DNA of 50,298 nt from an uncultured Verrucomicrobiota bacterium (GCA_903896505.1 CAITXU010000141.1:1-50298), one strand, 5' to 3'. Shown: positions 33,061-42,459, counted from the stretch's first letter. A program made the numbers and translations. The notes: generated by a model from the letters alone, not told the origin.

Positions 33061-34797
33061 TTACCAAGAAAAAGCAGCCGGAAGTTTTTGTCCCGATCCT
33101 TTTTGGATCGGTCGATAAGCCCCCGGAATCTGGGGGCCAAATTCTTCGGTAATGCCATCCGGCCATCGGACCCAGACATGCTCGACCAAACGAGCGGCAC
33201 CCAAGCCGAAATGCAACCGCGGGTCCTGACTGGAACAATAACCCTGGTTCGGCTGAACCTGCTGCCATTGTTGTCGTCCACTCGCTTCGATTCGAACCAC
33301 GGCATTCCTTGCCTCACGGCGTTTTCCGTCCCGAAGATGGAATCCTATCCATGAACCTTCCGGGCCGGTGATGTTCCGAAGCATGTCGGCGGGACCGTCC
33401 CGGTTGATCACAATCGCATCCAAGCGTCCATCGTTGTCCAGATCGCCCACGGCGAGTCCGCGGCTGGTTCCAAAAATTGGAGGTTCCGTTCCTCCCTGAG
33501 GCCGGATTTCGACAAATCTTCCTCCCCCCAGGCCACGCCGCAGTGTGTTGGGCTCGGCATAGGCGTCCTGAGCGGACCACGCTTTTCCCCCGAGCCGGAC
33601 CCTCCCATTGGCCACATAAAGGTCGGCAATGCCATCGTTGTCAAAGTCCCCAAAGGCCAATCCAAATCCCGTGAAAGCAAGGCTCCCGGCCATCGGGCCA
33701 TCGGGAGTGATTCCATCAATGAAATTGCCCGTCTGATTGACGAACAGCCCGTTTCCTTCCCCCACAAGGTGAGTCACATACAAGTCCAGCCATCCATTTT
33801 CGAACAGGTCGATGGCCACAGCCCCCATCCCGGCCCGAGGTACCCCCACCGAGTTGAGGGCGCAGCCTCGGAGCAGGGCTTCATCGACAAACGTTCCGTT
33901 CCTACGATTGATCCACAGTTGATTGGGAGTGGCATCATTGGCGATGTACATGTCCACCCGTCCGTCATGGTCAAAGTCCCCGGTGGTGATTCCGAATCCA
34001 TTTCCGTAGGCTCGCAACAACCCGGCCTTATCCGTGGAATCTTCGAAGGTGCCGTCCCCTCGATTATGGAAAAGGGTCATGGGTGCGGGTGCCCGATAGT
34101 TGACCGGGGAGCAGTAGTCCCTTTGCCCTCCCGCCGAAAAACAAGGCATTTCCCGTTCTGGCGTCCAGTGGATGTAATTGACGACCGCCAAATCGAGATG
34201 GCCATCGCCATCGTAGTCCAGGAACGCGGCGCTGGTGCTCCACGAGTGAACTGCAACGCCCGCTTGTTGTGTGACATCCGAGAAGGTCCCGTTCTTGTTG
34301 TTACGGAAAAGCCGATTGCCTCCCAACTGTGTGATATACAGGTCGGGCCAACCGTCTCCGTCGAAGTCGCCAACGGCACAACCCATCCCGTAACCGTCCG
34401 GACATTGGATTCCCGCCGACTCGGTGACATCGACGAATTTCCAGTGACCCAGATTTCGGTAAAGGCGGTGGCGGGGAGGGGTTGGATGTCCGGGATCAAC
34501 GGACCCCCCATCAATACAGACGACGTCCATCCATCCGTCCTGGTCAAAGTCGATGAGTCCCACGCCGCCGGTTTCCATTTCAGGCAGGAAAAACCGCCCG
34601 GTTTTTCCCGAAGAATGATGGAAATCGAATCCGCTCGATTCGGACTCTCGGGCAAACCAAGGACTTGATTTTGCAATAGCTTCGACAGGTTCTGTTTCCC
34701 GGGCCGATGCTGACGAGCCGGTCGGGGACGGTTGTTCGGTCCTGCGACAACCGAGAAACAATAGAAATCCCCAGACCCAAAGAAGTCGCGGTGTCAT
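33061..34797 (-). CDS. CRTAC1/ASPIC-UnbV FG-GAP repeat lipoprotein
   Basis: 578-aa exported protein; the start MTPRLLWVWGFLLFLGC has a clean lipobox (LFLGC). At least five FG-GAP/VCBS blades carry calcium-type loops such as DFDQDGWMD, DFDGDGWPDLY, DYDGDGHLDLA, DFDHDGRVDMY, DFDNDGIADLY and DLDNDGRLDA, giving a beta-propeller. The C-terminus is an ASPIC/UnbV domain (GIHFGLG-like LHFGLG, HVWVRWPDGITEEF). Probably a surface or periplasmic binding scaffold. Its ATG overlaps the TPR gene's stop by four bases (ATGA), showing translational coupling. Confidence 0.92.
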   Translation of the reverse strand: MTPRLLWVWGFLLFLGCRRTEQPSPTGSSASARETEPVEAIAKSSPWFARESESSGFDFHHSSGKTGRFFLPEMETGGVGLIDFDQDGWMDVVCIDGGSVDPGHPTPPRHRLYRNLGHWKFVDVTESAGIQCPDGYGMGCAVGDFDGDGWPDLYITQLGGNRLFRNNKNGTFSDVTQQAGVAVHSWSTSAAFLDYDGDGHLDLAVVNYIHWTPEREMPCFSAGGQRDYCSPVNYRAPAPMTLFHNRGDGTFEDSTDKAGLLRAYGNGFGITTGDFDHDGRVDMYIANDATPNQLWINRRNGTFVDEALLRGCALNSVGVPRAGMGAVAIDLFENGWLDLYVTHLVGEGNGLFVNQTGNFIDGITPDGPMAGSLAFTGFGLAFGDFDNDGIADLYVANGRVRLGGKAWSAQDAYAEPNTLRRGLGGGRFVEIRPQGGTEPPIFGTSRGLAVGDLDNDGRLDAIVINRDGPADMLRNITGPEGSWIGFHLRDGKRREARNAVVRIEASGRQQWQQVQPNQGYCSSQDPRLHFGLGAARLVEHVWVRWPDGITEEFGPQIPGAYRPIQKGSGQKLPAAFSW

Positions 34798-36257
34798 GGG
34801 GCCTTCATTGCGGACTCCAATTCCGCCAGTTCCCGCCCCCCTGGCGCAATGCGAATGAGCTGTTCGTGCGTTTGGCGGGCGGCGATGGAGTCGCCTGTCT
34901 CCCACTGGAGTTGTCCCAGACAACTCCATGCGTGGGCGTGGGCCGGATGAATGGAGACTGCCGATTGGTAGTGCTTCATGGCCGAACCTTTCTCGCCGAG
35001 ATTATGCCACAGGATGCCTCCAATTTCGACGTGGATGTCTGCGTTCTTGGGGTCGCACCGCAGTGCATCTTCCAGAGCTGAGATGGCTTTCCGGTCGTTA
35101 TCCTGGCTTAGCCAAAGTTCCGCCATGGCCAGGTGCGCCTGGGTGAGGCATGGAGCCAGGCGCAAAGCTTCTTCCGCATCCATGCGACCGGCGTCAAATC
35201 GACCGAGGCGGGCCCGGACCAGCGCGCGAGTCACGAGTGCTGCGACTGATTTGGGGTCTGCTTGCAAAGCCCGATCGACGTATGCCAAAGCCTCGCCGGA
35301 TTGGCCGGCGCGATTCGAAGCGATGGCCAGTCCGTTGAGGAGCTCCGGTTGCTCTCCATGAAAAGGCAGGGCGTGACGCAGCAATTGAACAGCCTGTTCC
35401 GGTTGACCCCGTTCAGAAAGTTCTTCCGCTTGAGCCAGTTGATCCGGCAGGAGTCGCATGTGGCCCGGAGCCTCCTCCGACCATTCGTCCGGCATGGGCA
35501 GTCGGTTCTCCCCGCTTCCCAGGTCCAAGGCCAATTGGGCTTCGTTCGTTCGGCCAAGATTCCGGTAGACCTGTCCCAGTAAGTAGTGAGCGGGTTTGGC
35601 TGAAAAATCCATATGGATGGCTTTTTCGAGCAACGATTGTGCTTCCTCCAGCCTCCCCTGACTCAAACGGAGCTCTCCCAGGCCGGCGGGACCCCGCCAT
35701 TCCCGGGGTGCCAGGGCCATCAGTCGTTCGAAGGCCTGTTCCACCTTCGGATGGTCTCCCCGACGCAGGGCGGCCTCGCCCACACGGTACCAACCCGGCG
35801 CAAAAGCCGGAAAACTGGAAGTGACCTGAAGGAATTCCCGCCACGCACCGGCTTCATCGGACAATTCCTGAAGCGCCACCGCGGCATACATCGGTGCCAG
35901 TGGTTGTTGCGGGACCATGGACTTCAATCCCAGAAATGTCTCCCGGGCCTCGGACCACAGACCGTTTGCGGCGTAGGCCAGCCCCAGATTCTTTCTTCGG
36001 TCGGGATCGGACGGATGCCGCTCCACTTCAGAAATTAATTCGTCAAGGTAGCCACGTACCTGGGAGTCCAATGTCACCCCGGCTGCCGGACGAACCAACG
36101 GTGGGGGTGGGGAGGAAACATGAGTTCCATACCACAGGCCTCCAACCATCAGTAGGGGCACCAGGGCGCCCGCAACGAGCCACCGACGGCCTCGAAATTC
36201 TTTGAGCAACGGAGAAGGCACGGCGAGCGCAGGTTGGACTCGAACCGCAGAAAGCAA
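34794..36257 (-). CDS. membrane-anchored TPR protein coupled to CRTAC1
   Basis: 487-aa protein with one N-terminal membrane helix (WLVAGALVPLLMVGGLWYG, about residues 26-44) and about nine tetratricopeptide repeats outside it (for example NLGLAYAANGLWSEARETFLGL, GEALAYVDRALQADPKSVAAL, AISALEDALRCDPKNADIHVEIG). Predicted to face the periplasm and act as a protein scaffold. The stop overlaps the CRTAC1 start (ATGA). The start is uncertain: TTG 36257 or GTG 36221, neither with a clear ribosome-binding site. TPR-CRTAC1 pairs recur in Planctomycetes and Verrucomicrobia. Confidence 0.88.
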   Translation of the reverse strand: MLSAVRVQPALAVPSPLLKEFRGRRWLVAGALVPLLMVGGLWYGTHVSSPPPPLVRPAAGVTLDSQVRGYLDELISEVERHPSDPDRRKNLGLAYAANGLWSEARETFLGLKSMVPQQPLAPMYAAVALQELSDEAGAWREFLQVTSSFPAFAPGWYRVGEAALRRGDHPKVEQAFERLMALAPREWRGPAGLGELRLSQGRLEEAQSLLEKAIHMDFSAKPAHYLLGQVYRNLGRTNEAQLALDLGSGENRLPMPDEWSEEAPGHMRLLPDQLAQAEELSERGQPEQAVQLLRHALPFHGEQPELLNGLAIASNRAGQSGEALAYVDRALQADPKSVAALVTRALVRARLGRFDAGRMDAEEALRLAPCLTQAHLAMAELWLSQDNDRKAISALEDALRCDPKNADIHVEIGGILWHNLGEKGSAMKHYQSAVSIHPAHAHAWSCLGQLQWETGDSIAARQTHEQLIRIAPGGRELAELESAMKAP

Positions 36258-36308
36258 AATGGCCCGCGCAGAGGCGAGCCATGATCGACCGGTGGAATGC
36301 CCCTGGAT

Positions 36309-37166
36309 CTATCGAGACGCGTTCGAGGCCCAAACCGAAGTTCGCTCCTGCATCCATCCCACGTCCACATTGTTCGGAGAGGGTTGGCCCAGAGGCAATC
36401 CCACACCGAATTTCAGGACGGGACGGGTCCGTTGGTCCAGCCACACCCGGATTTCTGCATGACCGTCACAGAATGAAAGTCCGCCCGCGCGATTGTGGTA
36501 GCTCGCCGGAAAGTCAACGATGGTGTAAGAGCCAGGCTTGATGCCTTTTCCGTTGTCATCATATCCAGCCATGTTCACTGCGAACCAACCATCATTGATT
36601 CCGTCTTCTCGCTCATCCAGAAAACACCAGGTTTGCGAAACTTTCGCGATGTCGGAAAGTTTCTTAAATTGTCGATAGCCAGCGGTGTAGGGACCGCCGC
36701 GATCACCCAAGTATCCATTCATCGAGATGGAACGAACCCGTGGAACACCCTTTTTCCCGTTGCTAAGCGACTTATCTGCCGGGCATTTATAGATTCCGGC
36801 CGAACCCGAGTATTTGCCCAATTGCGAGTTCTTCAGGTAAATCTGGTTCGTGTTGTCCTGGCGAAAGGTGGTGTTGTCCAGCCACCCGACACACCACGTG
36901 TTATTTGTGTCACCGTAACCGGTTTGTCCGTCCAGATTACCGGGTAGGGTCTCATTGTTATCGCCGGTAAACAGATTCAAGGCGAGACTCATCTGTTTGC
37001 CGTTGCTCATGCACAGAATTCCTTGGGCCTTTTGCTTCGCCTTGCCCAAGGCGGGAAGCAGCATGCCGGCAAGAATGGCGATAATGGCAATAACAACCAG
37101 CAACTCGATCAGCGTAAAGGCAGAGGAAGGATTCCTTTTCCTCCAGGAAACAAGATAGGGGCTCAT
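36309..37166 (-). CDS. prepilin-like protein with H-X9-DG C-terminus (2)
   Basis: 285-aa paralogue of the prepilin-like protein at 31684. The leader [16 protein letters not shown] precedes [33 protein letters not shown], and the C-terminal motif is [15 protein letters not shown] (exact H-X9-DG). Shared landmarks include the IYKCPADKS Cys segment and [17 protein letters not shown] 37166 starts the leader; the frame is open another 22 codons upstream without support. It is 51 bp after (downstream on the minus strand lies) the TPR gene's start region, so both probably belong to one transcript. Confidence 0.9.
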   Translation of the reverse strand: MSPYLVSWRKRNPSSAFTLIELLVVIAIIAILAGMLLPALGKAKQKAQGILCMSNGKQMSLALNLFTGDNNETLPGNLDGQTGYGDTNNTWCVGWLDNTTFRQDNTNQIYLKNSQLGKYSGSAGIYKCPADKSLSNGKKGVPRVRSISMNGYLGDRGGPYTAGYRQFKKLSDIAKVSQTWCFLDEREDGINDGWFAVNMAGYDDNGKGIKPGSYTIVDFPASYHNRAGGLSFCDGHAEIRVWLDQRTRPVLKFGVGLPLGQPSPNNVDVGWMQERTSVWASNASR

Positions 37167-37307
37167 AGGATGTTCGGACGTCGGTGGACTTTTGAAGGCT
37201 GGCCACCAACCTTCGGGGAAGTCAAGGGCCAATTGCCGCCCCGACCTCTGATTGAGCCCCGGGGAGGCGCGCCAAGAGGCCCCGGCGAATCCAGGGTGGA
37301 CTTGAGC

Positions 37308-38102
37308 TTAGTTCCCCAAGACGAGGGCGTTGGTCCGCCAGCGGTCGGTGACGGCCCAGAGATTCACCGGGGCCAATGACTTTCCGTACCGCAGATAGCG
37401 GCTACTGCCGTCGGCAAACGAGTAATTGGAGCCGCCGTCCTTGTCCTGCTGTCCATTCTTGAAGCGCGAATTGTGGAGGCTCTGGTTCAGGATATCCACG
37501 TCGTTGCCCAGCGTGCCTTCCAGGAAATCCATGAAGTAATGGGACGTGGTGTAAAGCTTTTCGCCTAAGACGATGGTTTCCGAAGGCTGGGTGATGGCGG
37601 ATTCGCTGATGGTTTTGTTGACGATCAGGTCCATGGAGAACGTGGGCAGTGTGGTGGAAAAATAATCGTTCCAGCCATTGATGATGTAAGAGCGTGGGGA
37701 ATCGTCGGGTGCTGCATTGGTCTTAACCGTGTTCGGAAGAGGCTGGCCTTTGCCATCGGCCCCGGTGTCCGAAGGGCAGATTTGAAGTTTAAGCGACTTA
37801 TGGTAGGCGAAAAGCTTGTTGGGCCATCGATTTGTGATCGACCGCTCTGGGAAGTTTCCCTGGAAATCCGATGTGTAGAGCGCGCTGGAGATACCCAACT
37901 GCCGCAGTTGATTGACACAGGAGATCCGCCGGGCCGATTCCTTGGCACGTCCGAGCGAGGGGAGGAGCATGCTGGCGAGAATGGCGATGATCGCAATGAC
38001 AACAAGCAGCTCAATCAAGGTGAATGCCCGACGCTTCACCAGCGATTGTTGAGGGCTGGGGCTGTGATTTTTCCGGGATTCAGACTGTTGGAGCGTGGGC
38101 AT
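37308..38102 (-). CDS. prepilin-like protein (3), DG motif without the His
   Basis: 264-aa third prepilin-like protein. A 33-residue basic leader ([14 protein letters not shown]...) ends before [33 protein letters not shown]. The C-terminal motif [12 protein letters not shown] keeps the DG, but the position of the family His is Lys (QQDKDGG). It carries [16 protein letters not shown], a DUF1559-type landmark. ATG 38102 was chosen; 269 more open codons upstream are antisense to the genes at 38217 and 38776. It is divergent from the small anchored protein across 114 bp. Confidence 0.88.
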   Translation of the reverse strand: MPTLQQSESRKNHSPSPQQSLVKRRAFTLIELLVVIAIIAILASMLLPSLGRAKESARRISCVNQLRQLGISSALYTSDFQGNFPERSITNRWPNKLFAYHKSLKLQICPSDTGADGKGQPLPNTVKTNAAPDDSPRSYIINGWNDYFSTTLPTFSMDLIVNKTISESAITQPSETIVLGEKLYTTSHYFMDFLEGTLGNDVDILNQSLHNSRFKNGQQDKDGGSNYSFADGSSRYLRYGKSLAPVNLWAVTDRWRTNALVLGN

Positions 38103-38152
38103 GGTCAAAGGTGGATGAAAAGAAGCGGTTGGCCGACGGTGTGTCGGTCGGT

Positions 38153-38180
38153 TTCGGTTGAGTTCGGTTGAGTTCGGTCG
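38153..38180. repeat. 10-bp tandem repeat (TTCGGTTGAG, 2.8 copies)
   Basis: TTCGGTTGAG occurs at 38153-38162 and 38163-38172, with a partial copy to 38180, in the divergent gap between the third prepilin gene and the small anchored protein. Its position would suit a regulatory site, but this is not shown. Confidence 0.6.
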
Positions 38181-38216
38181 AATGCATCCAAGGTTCGGTC
38201 GTCCATCCCGTTGCCG

Positions 38217-38654
38217 ATGAGCCGAAAGTCCTGGACCCTGGTCACTCTGGCGCTCGTTTTGGGCGCTTTGTATCTCTACTACTTTACTGACTTTTCCCGA
38301 CACCATCCCATTCAAATAACTGTCTCCAGTCGCCCATTTGCCCCCAACGCCGGTCCTGGGGATATCCTGCCCCTCGTCTTTGGCTTGGATAAAGATCGAC
38401 CTCTGACGGAACTTCAAATCAGCGGTCCGATCGTGAGCAACACCGTTCCGCCGGTACTCTGGCACCTCCATTCCAAGACCGGCTCGGCTCAGGTGCATGG
38501 CTTTCTCTACGGCGAATCTCTGACCGGCATGGAATCCGTTGGCCCAAATCCGCCCGTCCCGCTTCAGCCCAACCTGACCTACCACGTCGAAGTCAAATCT
38601 GGAGGGGATCAGGGAGGCATCGATTTCGTTCCCCACCCCGCCGTCACCGAGTAA
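38217..38654 (+). CDS. small anchored or exported protein of unknown function
   Basis: 145-aa protein with one N-terminal hydrophobic segment ([19 protein letters not shown], about residues 5-23) that is probably an uncleaved anchor, followed by a beta-rich domain ([48 protein letters not shown]). It resembles a fibronectin-like or pilus-associated fold only in general character. No family recognised. ATG 38217 chosen over a TTG two codons earlier. It precedes rph by 121 bp on the same strand. Confidence 0.72.
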   Translation: MSRKSWTLVTLALVLGALYLYYFTDFSRHHPIQITVSSRPFAPNAGPGDILPLVFGLDKDRPLTELQISGPIVSNTVPPVLWHLHSKTGSAQVHGFLYGESLTGMESVGPNPPVPLQPNLTYHVEVKSGGDQGGIDFVPHPAVTE

Positions 38655-38681
38655 ATACCCCCCAATCCAGAGCGAATCGCC

Positions 38682-38756
38682 CCATCGGCGGGTCTCCATA
38701 CAAATGACCTGTCCCTTAGTCATCAAACAACCAGCGCTGGCCCTCCATCGGCGGGT
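38682..38756. repeat. solo 22-bp repeat flanked by 12-bp direct repeats
   Basis: ACAAATGACCTGTCCCTTAG... (22 bp, 38700-38721) matches the arms of the element at 18472-18541 with one or two differences. It lies between two copies of CCATCGGCGGGT (38682-38693 and 38745-38756). This could be a degraded insertion with duplicated flanks in the gap before rph; 12 bp would be long for a target duplication. Confidence 0.6.
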
Positions 38757-38775
38757 TCTGTAGCCTATTCCCCCT

Positions 38776-39525
38776 GTGAGTGATTCCAGTCCCCCTCCGC
38801 GCGCCGATGGGCGCGCTCCAGACCAATTACGCCCGGTTCGGTTCATACCCCACTTCGCCCCGCATGCGACGGGCTCCGTTCTGGTTGAATTTGGCAGGAC
38901 CCGGGTCATCTGTGCCGCGACCGTGGAGGAATCGGTCCCTCGTTGGATGAAGGACCAAAAGGTTTCCGGAGGATGGCTGACGGCTGAATACTCGATGCTG
39001 CCTTATTCCACCCTGGAGCGGAAGGCACGCGATATCTCGAAGCTCAAACTCGACGGACGCTCTCAGGAGATTCAGCGGCTGATTGGCCGGGCTCTTCGGG
39101 CGGTGATTGACCTTGAAAAGCTCGGGCCGCGAACGGTCTGGGTGGATTGCGACGTCCTTCAGGCGGATGGTGGAACACGCACGGCCAGCATCACTGGAGC
39201 CTATGTGGCGCTCGAGCTCGCCTTTCGCAAGTTGGTCGCCAACGGATTGATCTCCGCGACACCATTTCAACAAGCCGTTGCAGCCGTTAGTTGCGGAGTC
39301 TTGGAGAACGGTCGGGTGGTGCTCGACCTGGACTATTTGGAGGACAGCGCGGCCGCCGTGGACCTGAACCTGGTTGCCGGCTCCGACGGACGGTTGATCG
39401 AAATTCAAGCCAGCGGTGAGGAGTCCACCTTCAGTCAGGAACAATTGCTCGAAATGCTGGCTCTGGCCCGACACGGGACTCGTCAATTGTTCGATGCCCA
39501 ACTCCAGGCCTTGAATCTGGCATGA
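38776..39525 (+). CDS. rph: ribonuclease PH
   Basis: 249-aa phosphorolytic 3'-5' exoribonuclease that trims tRNA 3' ends. The RNase PH fold is complete: [30 protein letters not shown], the RNA-binding [41 protein letters not shown], and the catalytic-region [21 protein letters not shown]. The start is a GTG. Its stop overlaps the histidine-phosphatase start by four bases (ATGA), so translation is coupled. The usual RdgB/HAM1 partner is not found next to it. Confidence 0.96.
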   Translation: MSDSSPPPRADGRAPDQLRPVRFIPHFAPHATGSVLVEFGRTRVICAATVEESVPRWMKDQKVSGGWLTAEYSMLPYSTLERKARDISKLKLDGRSQEIQRLIGRALRAVIDLEKLGPRTVWVDCDVLQADGGTRTASITGAYVALELAFRKLVANGLISATPFQQAVAAVSCGVLENGRVVLDLDYLEDSAAAVDLNLVAGSDGRLIEIQASGEESTFSQEQLLEMLALARHGTRQLFDAQLQALNLA

Positions 39526-40151
39526 ACACCCATCTTTTCTTGATTCGACACGGGGAAGTGGAGGCTCGCTATCACCGCGTCTTTGGTGGGCGCATTGACA
39601 TGGAGTTGTCCGATCAGGGGAGGCAGCAGGCGGGTCGCCTCGCCCATTGGCTTGCAGGACGTTCATTCGACGCCGTCTATGCCAGTCCGATGCGCCGCGT
39701 CCAGCTGACCCTTGAGCCATTTCGACGGCATTTTCCGGGCGAACCCACCATTTTACCGGGATTGCGGGAGGTCGACTTTGGGGACTGGACCGGCTTCGGT
39801 TGGGATGAGGTTCAACAGCGATTCGGCATGTCTGCCTTGGAATGGTTGGAACATCTGGAAGCGGACCGGGTTCCTGGTGCCGAACCGGTGGCTCAGTTCC
39901 GCGAACGAACCGGTGCTGCCCTCAAAACCATCCTTTCCGAGCAGGCGGGGAAGACGGTTGCCGTATTTTGTCATGGCGGAGTGATTCGCATGCTCCTGGC
40001 TCAATTGCTGCGCCTGCCGTTCGCCTGGTTTGAGAATCTCGAAGTGGAATATGCCAGCGCGACGTGGGTGACCATCCGCCAAACGCCTCCCCGGGAAGGC
40101 CACGCGCAAATCCAGCTGGCCAATTTCACCCCCTGGCGCGACTTGCCATAA
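39522..40151 (+). CDS. histidine phosphatase family protein
   Basis: 209-aa phosphoglycerate-mutase-like phosphatase. The catalytic LIRHGEVEARY motif is near the N-terminus (His at about residue 9); YASPMRRVQLT, LREVDFGDWTGF and the second catalytic His in FCHGGVIRMLL follow. It is close to alpha-ribazole phosphatase (CobC) and general phosphoesterases, but no cobalamin genes are nearby. The start overlaps the rph stop, and prmA begins 12 bp downstream. Confidence 0.92.
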   Translation: MNTHLFLIRHGEVEARYHRVFGGRIDMELSDQGRQQAGRLAHWLAGRSFDAVYASPMRRVQLTLEPFRRHFPGEPTILPGLREVDFGDWTGFGWDEVQQRFGMSALEWLEHLEADRVPGAEPVAQFRERTGAALKTILSEQAGKTVAVFCHGGVIRMLLAQLLRLPFAWFENLEVEYASATWVTIRQTPPREGHAQIQLANFTPWRDLP

Positions 40152-40163
40152 CCCCAAAAATTC

Positions 40164-41111
40164 ATGTCTGTCGCTTCGAATTTGAGACAGGTTTCCTTCA
40201 TCACTGGAGTCGAAGCCGAGGACTTGGTCGGCGTCCTTTTGGAGAACGAATTGGGCATGACGCCCAGTACTCACACAGATATGGCTACCGGGAGGTCAAC
40301 CGTGAGTGTTTACGCGGAGTTACCAAAGGAACAAGTGGCTGATCTCCGGCGACGGTTGAAGGATTCCTGGGATGCTGCTCATGAAGAGGCCCCCCATCTT
40401 GGCGAGGCCGTGGTCCGGATTCGAAAGGTGCGTCCCTTGGATTGGGCGGAATCTTGGAAGCGCCATTTTCGTCCTCTGGAAATCGGTTCCAGCCTGTTGA
40501 TTAAACCGACATGGAGCCGTCGGCGCCCGCATTCGGGGCAGGCGGTCCTTCAATTGGACCCGGGTTTGAGTTTTGGGACGGGCCAGCACGCCACCACTCA
40601 TTTCTGTCTCACGCAAGTCGTGGGACTTCGTCGGCCCGAGGGCCAATCGCTCCTCGACCTGGGGTGCGGCTCCGGAATCCTGGCGCTCGCTGGTGCGCTT
40701 TTGGGATATGACCCGGTCGAGGCTTGGGATTTTGACCCGGAGGCCGTTCGCATTGCCGCTGAAAATGCCACGCTCAACGGTTTGGGAGCCCGGGTTCGGC
40801 CAGCCGTGAAGGATGTCACACAATTACCGCTGGTACCTGATGAGCGTTTTGATGTGGTCTGTGCGAATCTGATGCATGACCTGTTGATTGCCGAGCGGGT
40901 TCGAATCAGTGCCCGGGTCGCCGAAAAAGGTCATTTGGTCCTGGCCGGCATTTTGACCAGCCAATTCACAGCGGTCAGCTCGGCCTACCTGGGCCTGGGC
41001 TGGGAGCTTGAAGAGTCAGCGACGGGAGGGGAGTGGACGTCGGGTTGTTTTCGGAGGACGGCGACCACGAAAGTGAGTTCGAACCGTCGGTCAGCGCGCC
41101 CAGGAGCGTGA
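40164..41111 (+). CDS. prmA: ribosomal protein L11 methyltransferase
   Basis: 315-aa SAM-dependent methyltransferase that trimethylates ribosomal protein L11. The N-terminal substrate-recognition domain (residues 1-90) precedes LDPGLSFGTGQHATTHFCL, motif I LLDLGCGSGILALAGALLGY, WDFDPEAVRIAAENATLNG, and the NLMHDLL motif. The family normally ends near GEWTSGCFRR; the extra 16 or so residues overlap the convergent O-antigen-ligase-like gene (137 bp of shared DNA). Part of the rph-phosphatase-prmA run, with a 12-bp gap. Confidence 0.93.
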   Translation: MSVASNLRQVSFITGVEAEDLVGVLLENELGMTPSTHTDMATGRSTVSVYAELPKEQVADLRRRLKDSWDAAHEEAPHLGEAVVRIRKVRPLDWAESWKRHFRPLEIGSSLLIKPTWSRRRPHSGQAVLQLDPGLSFGTGQHATTHFCLTQVVGLRRPEGQSLLDLGCGSGILALAGALLGYDPVEAWDFDPEAVRIAAENATLNGLGARVRPAVKDVTQLPLVPDERFDVVCANLMHDLLIAERVRISARVAEKGHLVLAGILTSQFTAVSSAYLGLGWELEESATGGEWTSGCFRRTATTKVSSNRRSARPGA

Positions 41112-42459
41112 AGGCCAGTCCCGCCAGCCCCGGGATGTAGAGGCTGAACTCCACAAAGCCCTGGGCAAACCATGCAGCCGTTCCGATCCAGAGAAGAGCT
41201 CGGATGGGCTCGCGTTTCCGCAGCGCGATGCGACCGCTGACCCATAGGGCGTTACCGATCCAGACGAGATACAAGATTCCACCGATGACGCCGGAGTCGG
41301 AGAACTGCTCCAGGTAGTCATTGTGGACCAATCGGGTCATCTCGGCTTCGGGTGCCTTTTTGGCCGCATAGGGGCGTATGAAGGTTCCCGGACCGGTGCC
41401 CCAGACCGGGTGTTCGGATGCCGTTCGAACGGCCACCGACCAGTAATCGAAGCGGGCACTGACGCTGGTGGCACCTGCCGCAAAATAACCGTGGAAACGA
41501 AGCCCAAATGTTGTGAGCCCGACGATCGCCAGAGTGCCGACCGCCACGGTCCGCCATCGGGGAGGCCATGGGCGGAACCACAGCAGCACTCCCAATTGGC
41601 CCAAAGCAATGAGCCATGCCGATTTGGAGCCGGTCCAGAAAAGGCAACCGACTCCAAGGAAGATGGTCAGTCCGATCAGTAACGACCGAATGGGGGGCCG
41701 CAGTTGACCGGTTTCACGAACAGCCAGCCAAAGACCGACCGGCAGGAGAAGTAGGAGTGTTCCCGCCAGGGCATTCGGATAAACCAAGGTCCCCGAGACC
41801 CGTGCGCGTTCGAGTTTGATGAGGACGATCGGGTTGATTTCCAGGGTCCCGTTGGTGGAAATCAGCATCCGGGACCGCTGCATTTGCTCCAGGTCAGTCG
41901 TCGCGAAGTTGGTCCAACCCGTTCGCTGACCTTCCATCAAGGCTTCGCGGTCATGACGGAATCCGCCCCAGCGTTGATTGGTAGCCCGTACCAGGCAGAT
42001 GGCCAGGGCAAGGAATATCCCGATCAGCAACCATCGGGGCCATCGGATGCGGGGAAGGCAATAACAGCCCAGACACCAAGAGAAAACGATGATTCCAAAA
42101 TGACTTAACGTGGCGTCGCTGAGGGTGGCATCCACTGAATGGCGCGTGGGGATCTTTTGCCAAATCAACCACGCGATTGCGACGCCAAATCTCCAATCCC
42201 GTGAGAGATACGGGCGGGATATCCCTGACTTCCAGGCAAGATATCCCCCCCAAATTCCGATGAAATAGAAGGCAATCTGTCCCCACTTCGCTGGCCATGG
42301 CTCGTTCAGAAATTCAGTGAGCGAGCCGGGTGGCGGAATTTCGCCGTCCAGAATAATGGGGTTCCCGAATTTCAGCAGGCCCACGCCGAGAAACAGGCCA
42401 AAGACGACCGTCCACACCGTCCAGTACCGCTGGAGCTTTGCAGAATCGGACGGAGTCAC
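40975..42459 (-). CDS. O-antigen ligase family (Wzy_C) membrane protein
   Basis: 494-aa inner-membrane protein with about ten to twelve hydrophobic segments and a large loop after about residue 150. The segment TGSKSAWLIALGQLG, the loop residues VWGTGPGTFIRPYAAKKAPEAEMTRLVHNDYLEQFSDSGVIGG, and the following helices are typical of the Wzy_C/WaaL family; HNDYL is the conserved His region. A role in attaching or polymerising surface polysaccharide is likely. The GTG start (42457-42459) shares GTGA with the holB stop, so translation is coupled; the frame open to 42657 lies inside holB. Its 3' end overlaps prmA. Confidence 0.88.
   Translation of the reverse strand: MTPSDSAKLQRYWTVWTVVFGLFLGVGLLKFGNPIILDGEIPPPGSLTEFLNEPWPAKWGQIAFYFIGIWGGYLAWKSGISRPYLSRDWRFGVAIAWLIWQKIPTRHSVDATLSDATLSHFGIIVFSWCLGCYCLPRIRWPRWLLIGIFLALAICLVRATNQRWGGFRHDREALMEGQRTGWTNFATTDLEQMQRSRMLISTNGTLEINPIVLIKLERARVSGTLVYPNALAGTLLLLLPVGLWLAVRETGQLRPPIRSLLIGLTIFLGVGCLFWTGSKSAWLIALGQLGVLLWFRPWPPRWRTVAVGTLAIVGLTTFGLRFHGYFAAGATSVSARFDYWSVAVRTASEHPVWGTGPGTFIRPYAAKKAPEAEMTRLVHNDYLEQFSDSGVIGGILYLVWIGNALWVSGRIALRKREPIRALLWIGTAAWFAQGFVEFSLYIPGLAGLAFTLLGALTDGSNSLSWSPSSENNPTSTPLPSLTLQAPSPGPGRPS

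Noticed and set aside
36236..36246. tRNA T-arm-like GGTTCGAGTCC on the minus strand
   Set aside because: Flanking bases do not form a 5-bp stem or an acceptor stem, and it lies in the TPR gene's coding start.
38103..38909. Long N-terminal extension of the third prepilin-like protein
   Set aside because: It crosses repeats and antisenses two plus-strand genes; a prepilin leader must be short.
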